Below, piece by piece: positions 51,605 to 61,179 of a DNA stretch of 64,000 bases. Numbering within the stretch: position 1 is the first letter of the stretch; the number at the start of each line of letters is the position of its first letter. The stretch comes from Anodontia alba (taxonomy: Eukaryota > Mollusca > Bivalvia > Lucinida > Lucinidae), in the NCBI GenBank assembly GCA_964016985.1, contig OZ024824.1:44685168-44749167 (forward strand), read 5' to 3'. Both the position numbers and the translations under genes were made by a program. A model generated the notes under the pieces. The model ran no database searches. It had not been told where the DNA came from and worked only from the letters and a program-made list of their open reading frames with translations.

Positions 51605-52135
51605 CAAGGCAGACAGCACACGCCTTATAAACCAATGACAGCAAAGCAATCAGCTCCTTAAAAGACGTGATCACAAGCCAAGGCAGACAACATACACTTT
51701 ACAAACCGATGAAAGCAAGGCAGTCAGCTGCCTTCAAGGACATGATCACAAACCAAGGCAGACAGCGCACACTTTACAAACCAATCAAAGTAAGGCAACC
51801 AGCTGCATTCAAGGGCGTGATCACAAGCAAAAGCAGACAACATACCCTTTACAAACCAATCAAAGCAAGGCAATTAGCTGCATTCAAGGACGTGATAACA
51901 AGCCAAGACAGACAACACACCCTTTACAGACCAATCAAAGAAGGCAACCAGCTGCATTCAAGGACATGATGACAAGCCAAGGCAGACAACACACCCTTTA
52001 CAAACCAATCAACTCAAGGCAATCAGCTGCCTTCAAGGACATGGTCACAAGCCAAGGCAGACAACACACCCTTTACAAACCAACCAAAACAAGGCAATCA
52101 GCTGCCTTCAAGGACGTGATCACAAGCCAAGGCAG
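51605..52135 (+). repeat. Satellite array, 75-bp variant, about seven copies
   Basis: Same unit as 50915-51345 but with CTTTAC and CTTCAAGG variants that lengthen it to about 75 bp (51707 to 51782). The units are more diverged than in the first array. Confidence 0.93.
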
Positions 52136-52379
52136 GACCCACTAAACACAACCCGACATTTAACAGGGCAGACCATTAAAAATCCTATTGTTAAATTCAA
52201 CATGTACGAGACCTACAAAAATTGGGTTAGCGAGGTTTACCATGGAAACATACAGTTGTACCGTCTGAACCGATCATATTCTTGCCCACATACAGTCTGT
52301 TTGTTACTGTTACAAAAGTTACAAAAGTAGCTCAAAGTAAGAAAAGAGCCCTTATCGCGTATGTGGACAACGAAAATCC

Positions 52380-52520
52380 ACACCAGCCTGCACATTCGTC
52401 AAGTCTGATCAGGGACTTTTTTTGCCAATTTAAAGAATCAATCATTACTGTAGAATACATCGACAAACATAGAATGCCCAGATCAGCCTGCGCGTCCGCA
52501 CAGACTGATCTGGGCCTTCG
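52380..52520. repeat. GATCAGCCTG hairpin repeat
   Basis: CAACGAAAATCCACACCAGC, CACATTCGTCAAGTCTGATC, then CCCAGATCAGCCTGCGCGTC, GCACAGACTGATCTGGGCC: the last part is a near-perfect hairpin at 52479-52518. Confidence 0.75.
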
Positions 52521-52803
52521 ATGTTTGCATATGGCATAAAGGTCCTTTTAATAGCGATGCGCATCTTCGGACAACAGAACACACCCCGAGTAATTGTTGG
52601 TCCGCGAAGTAATTTAGAAGATTTAATTAATGGGGACAATAGGATGTAACCAAACTATAGCATTTGTGTGTCAAGATTATTATCATGTGGTGTGTCGCAG
52701 CGATCTGGTTAGACCTGCCAATGAGCTTAACTGCCCAATTTAATGATTACAAGTTAATCATGGTGTCGTACACCTTAGTACAGCAATGACTTATTAACAG
52801 TTA

Positions 52804-54118
52804 CGAGGGTCGTGCAAAATGTTCTGTCACTAATAGTCTTCCTTAGTTTTATCCCAGGTATATTTTAAAATGCGTCGCTGTACTTGAATGGAGTGTTGAA
52901 TAGCTTACGATACCCGTTTATTTCGTACAAATTGCTTTCCAACTGACCGGGTTATTTCAAATTGAAATAGATGCAATCATATACACTGTACTTGTTACAT
53001 TGGATCATGGACCAGAAGACTGAAATTCGTAGCTATATTAAATGCCGCATTAGGCTCAATATAGATTCAAAGCAGATATTTAATGAATGTGTGGTATATA
53101 TGGACCTCAGACCATTTCAATGCGCACAGTTTTTAGGTGGGTTAAAGCTTTTAAAGCTGGGAAATTTTCTGTTGAAGATGATACCTGTCCTGGAAGGCCT
53201 AAAACCTCTGTTACCAAGGCTAACATCGCTGCTGTAAAGCTTGTGGTCGAACAGGATGCGCGATTGTCTGTCAAAGATATAGCTAGTTGTACTGGCATAT
53301 CAGAAGGCAGTGTGCAAACAATTCTGAAAAAGCGTTTGGACCTGAGAAAGGTTTGCGCTGGGTGGTTACCTCATTTGCTCACTGAGTAGCAAAAGACACA
53401 ACGCCTTAAATGTGCCCGGGAACTTTTGAAAACATACAAAGGCTGTAATAGTCGGGTTATTTCTAACTTGAAACCTGGGTGCACATGTTTGAGCCATAAA
53501 GAAGGGCTGATAATAAGCAATGGAAGCGAAAAGATAAAAAACGCCCATGTATTGCCAAGAAAACCATAAGTTCGAAAAAGATGTTGTACGCAATTTTCTT
53601 TAATTCAAGTGGGTCAGTCGTTCAAGTGCCTTGTCCATCTGGTCATACAGTCACTGGCCGATTCTACAAGAATTCTGTACTGAAGAAAGTGAAAGAGTTT
53701 TACAATAAGAAACGACCAAGCAAAGGATGGTCAGATGTCCACCTTTTACATGACAACGCATCCTCTCTTAAGTGTGAGGTTGTTAAGTCTGTTTTGGCTT
53801 CTGTAAAGGTGAAAGTTTTAAATCATCCACCTTATTCACCTGACCTGAGTCCCTGTGACTTCTTTTTTATTTCCAAGGCTTAAGAAAATGCTTTCTGGAA
53901 ATATGTATACGTCTAGAAGTTCTCTTGGCAGCGCTATTTATCAGTGTCAGATACCAAAAGAAGACTATTTATCTGCTTTTCGCGACTGAGTAAAAAGGTT
54001 ACAAAAATGTGTTTCAGTAAAGGGGGAATACTTTGAAGGTTTGTAATAAAATATGTTTGATAAAACGTAGCACTGAAGTAATCCGAACCCAGTGACAAAA
54101 CTTTTTGCAGGACCCTCG
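52804..54118 (+). mobile_element. mariner-family DNA transposon, both ends present
   Basis: 1315 bp. The left end reads CGAGGGTCGTGCAAAATGTT, CTGTCACT; the right end is the inverse, AGTGACAAAACTTTTTGCAG, GACCCTCG. TA flanks both sides (52802-52803, 54119-54120). It carries a mariner transposase pseudogene on the plus strand. Confidence 0.95.
53007..54046 (+). pseudogene. mariner transposase (DD34D) pseudogene
   Basis: Begins MDQKTEIRSYIKCR at 53007. The DNA-binding half follows in a second frame from about 53087 (RTVFRWVKAFKAGKF, PGRPKTSVTKANIAAVK, ISEGSVQTILKKRL). A TAG replaces the codon after HLLTE at 53387-53389. The expected first catalytic Asp (GDETWVH motif) is missing because of a small deletion that leaves only ETWVHMFEP near 53470. 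The rest (53581-53883) has VTGRFYKNSVLKKVKEF, LLHDNASS and YSPDLSPCDFF. The two remaining Asp are 34 residues apart, as in mariners. A further frameshift follows CDFFF, and the tail ends TAA at 54044-54046. Length fits the usual 345 residues. The product is dead. Confidence 0.93.
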
Positions 54119-54148
54119 TATTGAGGTGTAGATAGAGCATGCCTGAGC

Positions 54149-54213
54149 AAACAGTGTAGATCTAGATCAGACGCCGCAGAACGGGGCGTCTGATCAGGGT
54201 CTACACTGTTTGC
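54149..54213. repeat. Hairpin cassette
   Basis: AGCAAACAGTGTAGATCTAG, ATCAGACGCCGCAGAACGGG, GCGTCTGATCAGGGTC, TACACTGTTTGC. Pairs with 6297-6361. Confidence 0.88.
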
Positions 54214-54609
54214 AACTCATCCCGTAGCTTTAGACCCTATGGATAGGTTACAAAATTGACACATATTAGGACAAGCATGGTATAGTATATTAAGCGGCCC
54301 GACTATTTAGTGTAAACACAGTATCAACAGAGGCTTTAATTTTTACATGTAAACCTTGGCAATGTAGCAGTACAATGGTTCATTTTGTCTAAATATCAAG
54401 GTCTATCTCTTTGTTATTAATGGAGAGACCCTGTTTAAAAAGAAAATGAAAGGCGTTGAAAAGTATCCAGAAGGGACCAGCTAGCCCCGGCAGCTACCTC
54501 ATCACGATTATGACATGTTGGCTCTTTTCTCATGTTGTGGCTTATTTGAGATACCCGTATGAATTTGTCGGTCTGGTACTTTTAGGCTAAATATATGATA
54601 AATATTTAA

Positions 54610-54967
54610 ATCAAAGTACTGACAGCACTGGTGGGTCGATTGTCTCTGAGCGTAAGTTGGGAAAATGGTCCTGAACGGGGACGTAAGACTGTTTGATCCT
54701 GAACTTCCTGTAATTCAAGCAAACAGTGCAGACCCTGATAAGACGCCGCGTTCTGTGGCGTCTGATCTTGGACTGCACTGTGTGCCAATGTCACAGTCCA
54801 CCCTCTTTCCACTGCACTCTGATGTCACAGCGACAAGAATTAGCGTGACTATAAATAACCGTTACCGTGGATTTCATCAAACGCGCGGTCAAAGATAATC
54901 ACGTGGACAACTACCTTCAGGAAGTTTTGGCGTTTGTATACTACGGCTTGATTGTAAACAATCGATC
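54610..54967. mobile_element. Element E, with hairpin cassette
   Basis: ATCAAAGTACTGACAGCACT through GGGGACG to TTGTAAACAATCGATCC. The cassette is at 54718-54785 (AGTGCAGACCCTGATAAGAC, GTGGCGTCTGATCTTGGAC). Not interrupted here. Confidence 0.8.
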
Positions 54968-55355
54968 CAATAAATTAAATTATTGTAAATAATGTACACA
55001 TGTAATGACTTTGAATCACGCTAAATGTTAACCATGTTTAATGGATAAGAGAACCTATTGTGAGAAATTGTATATTCGGACATGTATGCTCAGTGAAGAC
55101 TTAGATCAGTTTGCGACCCAGTCGTCGATGTGCATATTTTAACATGTGCAAGAAAATATACAATAATATAGTTCATTTCCCAAGCTGAACTATCATAAAG
55201 ACAGTTATACCGTTTTATTTTTGACTGACTCAGAATCACCACAATACATGTGTCCAAGATCAATGGTCCACCTCAGAAAATGTGGGATGAAGGATCAACG
55301 CTAAAAAGGTAGATAACAGAAAGTGGAATAAACGGTTTAATTCTGTAATCTTTGG

Positions 55356-55653
55356 GCCGGCCTCGGTGGCTCAGTTGGATGCACGTCCGATTGGTGATCA
55401 GGGGGTTGCGGGTTCGACGACTTCGCCGGCTCGGCAACATTCTTTCATGGAGATTACCATGGAATAGTTTCTACGGTCATTCTCTCCCTTCCGCTGATTC
55501 AAGAAGGGCAGTTATCAGTTTCTGGCAAAAGACTATGCACAATATTGGTTAACCGCTTGGAGGACTAAGCCTGCCCAGTAAAAGTATGGTTAGGTAAACT
55601 GACCGCGCTCCACATGACCTAATTGGGTTGACTGGGCCGTAAAACATCAACAC
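55356..55653 (+). mobile_element. tRNA-derived SINE, single copy
   Basis: Head GCCGGCCTCGGTGGCTCAGT. Polymerase III A box TGGCTCAGTTGG (55367-55378) and B box GGTTCGACGAC (55411-55421) are visible; the A box fits the consensus well. The body contains GGCAACATTCTTTC, GGTTAACCGCTTGGAGG and GGGTTGACTGGGCCG, ending near AACACAAACA. Confidence 0.85.
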
Positions 55654-55654
55654 A

Positions 55655-55870
55655 AACAGTTCTGTAATCGACCGTTACTGTTGGGGCAGACGGAATGGGC
55701 AAACAGTGTAGACCCTGATCAGATGCCGCGTTCGCGGCGTCTGATCAGGGTCTACCCTGTTTGCTACTCAGTCCAGCATTTTTAGACATCAAAATGTAAC
55801 TTAAGAGACTTGTCCAAAATTTAGTACAAGTATGGTAAGGAGTTAAGGTGTTCCAATACTTATACGGTAC
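55655..55870. repeat. Hairpin repeat family C with near-perfect cassette
   Basis: Cassette at 55689-55755: AAACAGTGTAGACCCTGATC, AGATGCCGCGTTCGCGGCGT, CTGATCAGGGTCTACC. Followed by TACTCAGTCCAGCA and GGTAAGGAGTTAAGG. Confidence 0.88.
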
Positions 55871-56262
55871 TTATACGGTATAAGTGCTCTCAATTTTCGT
55901 AAGAAATGGGTGCACTTCAGTTGAATCCCTTTCTTATCTCCGCACTGATTTCAATCATGTCGTCACCGTTGCATTAAATAGTTTTTAGATGACAAGTGAT
56001 ATTTCGAAAATATAAATCAAAAACAGATCTATATCATATCATATTAACAAGTTATTTTCTCTTACCTATAATCACACGAAAAGTTGCAAACTCAAAACTA
56101 TTATTTTTGTGTGATGAGGTTTTAAGCTCGTCAGAAAAACGATGAATCTATCATTGTTTCTCACGTATTCAACCAGTGAATGAATATTTCAAAAGTAAAA
56201 ATAAATCAAATGTCTGTGCTCTTTATAGTAATATTTTGCAATTTTAATGCATTTCAAAAGCA

Positions 56263-56500
56263 AAATGAGCCAGCGCATGACAAAACCAATAAAATGGCAT
56301 GTGCGCCCAGCGAAGATCAGCCTTGGTATCCGCCCAGTCTGGTAAGAATCTTTGCTGCGCATGAAGAAAGCTTTGGTCCGTCGCTACACTCTGAGCGCAC
56401 AGCGGAGACTCTGATCAGACTGGGCAGATGCCCAGGCTGATCTGAGTCTTCGCTGGGCGCACATGCCATTCTTTTGGTTGTGCTATGCGCTGGCTCATTT
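56263..56500. mobile_element. Foldback element F, copy B
   Basis: AAATGAGCCAGCGCATGACA to TGCTATGCGCTGGCTCATTT, with AATGGCATGTGCGCCCAGCG mirrored inside. Pairs with 9054-9291. Confidence 0.88.
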
Positions 56501-56513
56501 GTAATAATCAGTT

Positions 56514-56603
56514 GAACACGTTCCTTCTTATATGAAGGCCCAAGAACACGTTCCTTCTTATATGAACGCCCAAGAACATGTTCCTTCTTATATGAACGCC
56601 CAA
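56514..56603 (+). repeat. 30-bp minisatellite, three units
   Basis: GAACACGTTCCTTCTTATAT plus GAAGGCCCAA or GAACGCCCAA, three times; only two units in block A. Confidence 0.92.
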
Positions 56604-57040
56604 AGAAGAAACAAATCTGCCTGTGCATCCAAGCAGTCTGATCAGAGTCTGTGTTGTCTGCGGAGGAAACTGCGTTTTTGTTTTTTGTAATCCAAAATGC
56701 GCCCAGTGAAAATTCTCATCAGACTGCGCGAGTGCTCCGACTGATCTGTAGCTTCGCTGGATATACATGTCAGAAGGTACATTTTCTAACACTGGGACTC
56801 AGTATTATGTGGAATGGCGATAGTGGGCATTGAAGCATCCATATAGTCTGATTAGGGAGGTTGGCCAGGTTGATATTTCAAGACCGTGCGAGGGAATAAG
56901 GAAGACTATACCTACCCAGACTGCGCATATCCAAACAACTGTCTTGTCTAAACTTCATGTAACGTGCGCTTTTGAATAAAACAGTTCGACTAAAATGACA
57001 TGGTACCATTTTATATTATACAATAATATTTCAGTGTGAT

Positions 57041-57270
57041 TTAACCCATTTATGCCTAGCGTCCCATAAAAGGGACATCAGCAAACAATGTAGACCCAGA
57101 TCAGGCGTCGCAGAACGCGGCGTCTGATCTGGGTATACACTGTATGTATTAAAGTTCAGAAACTCCTAAAAACATGGCAATAATTAAAACTAGCCAGACA
57201 CCCGTATATAGCAAATGAACCTGGTCTAAACAGTTGAGGTAGCAGAATGCATTCGTCATAAATGGGTTAA
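57041..57270. mobile_element. MITE family B, copy 4
   Basis: TTAACCCATTTATGCC to CATAAATGGGTTAA. Cassette at 57084-57145: TGTAGACCCAGATCAGGCGT, GCAGAACGCGGCGTCTGATC. Pairs with 9733-9962. Confidence 0.92.
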
Positions 57271-57279
57271 TTGATTTTT

Positions 57280-57844
57280 GGTGGCGGTTTACCGCCGCCA
57301 AATTTACTATACGGAATTTCTACAACCCGTCTTCTCAAAAACGCAAGCCTAATAACTTCCTAAAAAGTAGTTACATCCTGACGCTTAATTCTGCATTCAA
57401 ACATGTAAGCCTTCTACACTCTGATAATTATAAAGAGCGACCGAATATACAAAACAAAGAAAACTTTAAACTTTTGAAGAAATAATACTTTAATGATGTT
57501 GAGCGCAATCTCGGCGGACGAATATAAACAGAATAAACAAAAAGGTGGAACTTGATTCAGCCTCCAGAACCTTCTGAGGCAGAGAATTTGAAAATTGATG
57601 CAAAAAATTCTCCGAAAGTCTCCGAAAGCGTTTCAAAGAAAGGTATAAATATGTGATAAAGCATCAGCAGTTTTTTTAGGCTATTCACCATATAAACAGT
57701 TTCGGCCGAAATCACTTCGCATGAATATTTTGAAAAAGTAAAGTACAGTGCGGTTACATATGTATTTAGCAACACGTTTTTCCTAAACGTTCGCTTTAAT
57801 ATATAGTTTTATGAAAATTATTTATAAATATTTTTTGACAAAAT

Positions 57845-57875
<31 letters not shown>

Positions 57876-59442
57876 AATAACGTTTTATTTACATTTTTGC
57901 GGTATTACTATCCTGCGGCCACCAGGCCACTGTGCCTGTCACTTTGTGCCTTCCGGATATACCGGATACTAAGAAAACTGTGAATCAAGTCCGACCCAAT
58001 CACAATGATTTCCGCCATAGTAATAATTTTCTTCGATAGAAATTATATTTTCTCGAAGATTTTTTGTAGTTCATGTATAGGCTCGCTAAAAATAACGTCC
58101 GAAAAGCAGAAAAGTTTCAAGATTTCTAGCAAAATTCCTGAAGCAGTAAAATGCGTTTCAGGTAGGCCAACGGTTAGTGTATCGTCAGTGAGATACCTAT
58201 TACCGAGGTTCACTAATTATCGGATATTCAGGAACCACGGCCCCCGCCCATTGGGGCCCGCGAAGTAGATGGGCTGCCTGTAGCCTCCAAGGCAGACCTG
58301 CTTAAGCAGGGCATCATGTGATCAGGTTGGGTAAAAGTCCCACAAATCTGGAGGCAATATCGTTAATGACTGAAATATTGTTGACCCACATTCTGATTCT
58401 CAGTTATCAGGAAAAATTTATGAACTTTAAAAGTACAAAACAAAATTTGGGACCCTCAAAATCTAATTGATACCGCCCATGAAAAAACAGGGAGATGGCA
58501 TTTATATGAAATGTTTGGAGAGTTATTATCGTTATATATACCCCGAAGATTTTTTGTGTTTATAAGGGGATTTTATTTTATCACTCATCTTTTGCTAAAT
58601 TTATATGACAGGAGTTATTGTAACTGTCTGTAAATCTGTGAAAGTTCTATGAGTTAAAGGAACTTCAGTGAATCCGTAAAAACTCCATGAATCCATGAAA
58701 GTTCCGTGGTCAATATCTGTCAGTCATTTAAATTTTGTATCAGTGATATGATAAAGTTCCATGGAAGCTCCGTAGTGTATCCGAGATACACATATGCATG
58801 AAAAGTATTAAGTGCAAGGCCGGGAAAAAGAAGCAAAATCAGTCGCTAGAAAAGACATTCAGTAGTAGTATTAACAGAGAATTTGAAAGGTAATAGATCC
58901 GTTAGAATAAATTGATAACATTAACTCAGTTGCTACATGCAGTTTTCATTTTAGTCAACATTCAAAACATCCAACAGCTCTTGAATGTTTCAACTGGCAC
59001 GCTTTCAGTTTGATATCTTGGCACTCTGGATGGAACCAATGCTGACATTTTGTGCACTAGAACATCAAATTGTAGTGAGATTTTGTGGGCCTGTATATAA
59101 AGACGTTTTTTTTCTCGATTCTTTTCAAATTTAGGGGTATAACTCAAATTTTGAGGGGATAAAAACCCCTCTGCAGAGGGTAAATGGGAATTCTGAATAC
59201 AATTTGGAAGATGCAACAGTGCCAATGTTTTCGTGTTTTGTTAACTCCATGTACAAGGCTTGGGACCATTTGGGTGACTATAGTCCAATACTACAGACAT
59301 TTCAGTACTTTTTTCGGACCTTTCCGTTATTCCATGAATCCATGACAGTTCCATGTTTTGTCAACCTCTAGGCCCCAATACTGCACACACATATGCGTAC
59401 AAAATATTTATAATATAAACTGATACTAAAATTTCATCATTT
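57280..59442. other. No gene supported
   Basis: A small hairpin GGCGGTTTACCGCC lies at 57285-57299, an (AAATA)n tract at 57838-57882, and G/C-rich sequence at 58220-58330. From 58620 to 59360 the phrase CCATGAA.C.GT...GTTCC(A/G)TG recurs several times, suggesting a worn tandem repeat. Open frames of 70-90 codons (57557, 58005, 58962) show no recognisable domain. Confidence 0.5.
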
Positions 59443-59605
59443 CTCACCGCTGTGGTTCGAGTCTCGCTCGGGTCACATGTGGGAAAGCCGTGTTCTGCTT
59501 ACGGATGGTCAGGTGGTTTTTCCCCGGGTACTCTGGTTTTCGCCCACCTTTGATGAACGATCGGCTCGATATAAGTGAACTATTCTTGAAAGAGACATAA
59601 AGCCC

Positions 59606-59638
<33 letters not shown>
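59443..59638 (+). mobile_element. SINE with poly-A tail
   Basis: B-box-like GTGGTTCGAGTCTCGC near the 5' end, then CCCCGGGTACTCTGGTTTT, CGCCCACC and GACATAAAGCCCACAT, ending in about 30 A. The A box is missing, so the head is truncated or diverged. Confidence 0.7.
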
Positions 59639-59644
<6 letters not shown>

Positions 59645-59699
59645 AACACACACACACATTTATTCAGGCATCAAAAAATCCTGGTGTGGTGATTGAGGG

Positions 59700-59995
59700 T
59701 ACAGCCATCTGGTTAGCTCAGTTGGGTAGAGCACTTGCAAGCTAGAGTTCACAGGTTTCAGTCCTGCATCCAACACACTTTCCCTCCTTAGTTTCCTTTA
59801 ATGGTGCCCAATGTGAATAACCCACTGCAGCCGACGTTGGATTTATGGGGCACCGGGATCAGGCATAAAACAGGGTGGGGTAGCCCTGGTCGATGGTTTT
59901 CCCTGTGTAATCTGGGTTCCTCTATCACACATTCATTCACGAAACACCAACATCCGTGTCTTATCATATAGTGGCCTAAATTCCCAACATTTAGC
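59700..59995 (+). mobile_element. tRNA-derived SINE, second type
   Basis: TTAGCTCAGTTGGGTAGAGC is a good polymerase III A box region, and AGGTTTCAGTCCTGC a damaged B box 40 nt later. The body includes CACTGCAGCCGACGTTGG and GTAATCTGGGTTCC. It is not a functional tRNA because the arms do not pair. Confidence 0.65.
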
Positions 59996-60049
59996 ATGAA
60001 ATATCTCGCTACGTAGATGATCTACATGCATGCAAATGTGATAAATCAG

Positions 60050-60146
60050 TTATACCATGGTTGTGCGCATGTACGTGCGATAATGCACTCGCTCACGCCC
60101 GTGCATTATCGCATCGTACATGCGCACGAACCATGGTATAACTAAG
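60050..60146. repeat. Palindrome with arms of about 42 bp
   Basis: AGTTATACCATGGTTGTGCG, CATGTACGTGCGATAATGCAC and the inverse GTGCATTATCGCATCGTACA, TGCGCACGAACCATGGTATA. The loop is about 12 nt (TCGCTCACGCCC). Only a few mismatches. Confidence 0.92.
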
Positions 60147-60205
60147 ACTTATTGAGAATTAACCTTAGTTTTATTTACATAGAGACAATGGAACATCTAT
60201 TGGTT

Positions 60206-60614
60206 AAGTGACCCTGTCCACTTGTTTGAGCTATATTAAGTGTACATTTTTAAGAGTAAGGCTATATTTTGATTTTTATTTGTTCATATTTATACAGAGT
60301 TTAAATCTCCAAATTGAAATGAACACAAGAATTGACAAATTGATTGTTTGTCTTGTGGAAATATACCAGAATATGCATAACGCAATACAGCTGTATTTTG
60401 TCATCAGATTTTGGCACATTTATTAAGATACACGTTGTAACTTTTTAAAGCAAGTATTTGTTCTTATTTATTGCCAGTTATATAAGAGTTACATTATTAA
60501 ATGAATTAGTACCAAGAATCCTCAGATAAATAGATTATTTGGTGAATTTTCCCCATAATTTAAGCTTTTCAAGAAATGAATACATTAATTTATGACACAT
60601 GCTTAAGTTATCCG

Positions 60615-60653
<39 letters not shown>

Positions 60654-60708
60654 TGTGTGTAAATAGGCCCAGTATTTTGTTTCTATTTCTTGCCAGGCAA
60701 AAACAGTA
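60206..60708 (+). repeat. Dispersed repeat K, copy 2
   Basis: AAGTGACCCTGTCCACTTGT, TATATTTTGATTTTTATTTG, AATATACCAGAATATGC, then a (GT)n run at 60617-60660 and TTTCTTGCCAGGCAAAAACA. Diverged from 39621-40010. Confidence 0.65.
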
Positions 60709-61179
60709 ATGAATGCAAGGAATATAGATAGATTAGTTGTCTCATAAAAATTAGTCAGAAAATATTCTGATTTAAGAAATGGTTACTTTTTTTTTACTGA
60801 TTTCCTAAGTAGACATCCAAAATCACGGACATAACACTTCTACCTACATGTCTTTTGTTCAGGCTTATGGGCATGGTGGGCAAAGCTTGCTGAACAAGTA
60901 AGGCTTACTGTCCATGGATGCCTGATTATACCCTTTATTCTGGGGTCCATGTCTGTTGGTCTGAATATTCTGATTCATCATTATTTTACAGATTTATGAG
61001 TTTGGAATAAGGTTTGTGTAATTTGAGTGTATCATGACCACAACTACTTAAATAATATGGTTTTGAATTAGGCCCAGTTTCTCTTGCTGGTCAGATAATT
61101 TGTACCGTTTGAAATGGATAAAAAAAAAATCTTAAAATGTATTAACATCAAGAGAATCAGACTAGAAATGTTTACATTT

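Larger units (their letters stand above)
54119..57279 (+). repeat. Large duplicated block, copy B
   Basis: Direct repeat of 6268-9970, 47.8 kb away. It starts at the TA that borders the mariner (TATTGAGGTGTAGATA) and ends GGGTTAATTGATTTT. It includes about 70 bp not in copy A (54855-54925, CGTTACCGTGGATTTCATC...) and lacks the repeat D insertion and the second SINE unit. Carries no gene. Confidence 0.9.

Noticed and set aside
50915..52135. CRISPR-like array of regular repeats
   Set aside because: There are no unique spacers: the whole unit repeats, so it is a tandem satellite in a eukaryotic genome.
53087..53389. Host gene fused to a mariner domain (SETMAR-like)
   Set aside because: The sequence sits between mariner inverted repeats, has frameshifts and stops, and there is no adjacent host domain.
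59700..59780. Functional tRNA gene
   Set aside because: A-box sequence is good but the B box is damaged and the acceptor and anticodon arms do not pair; it continues into a SINE body.
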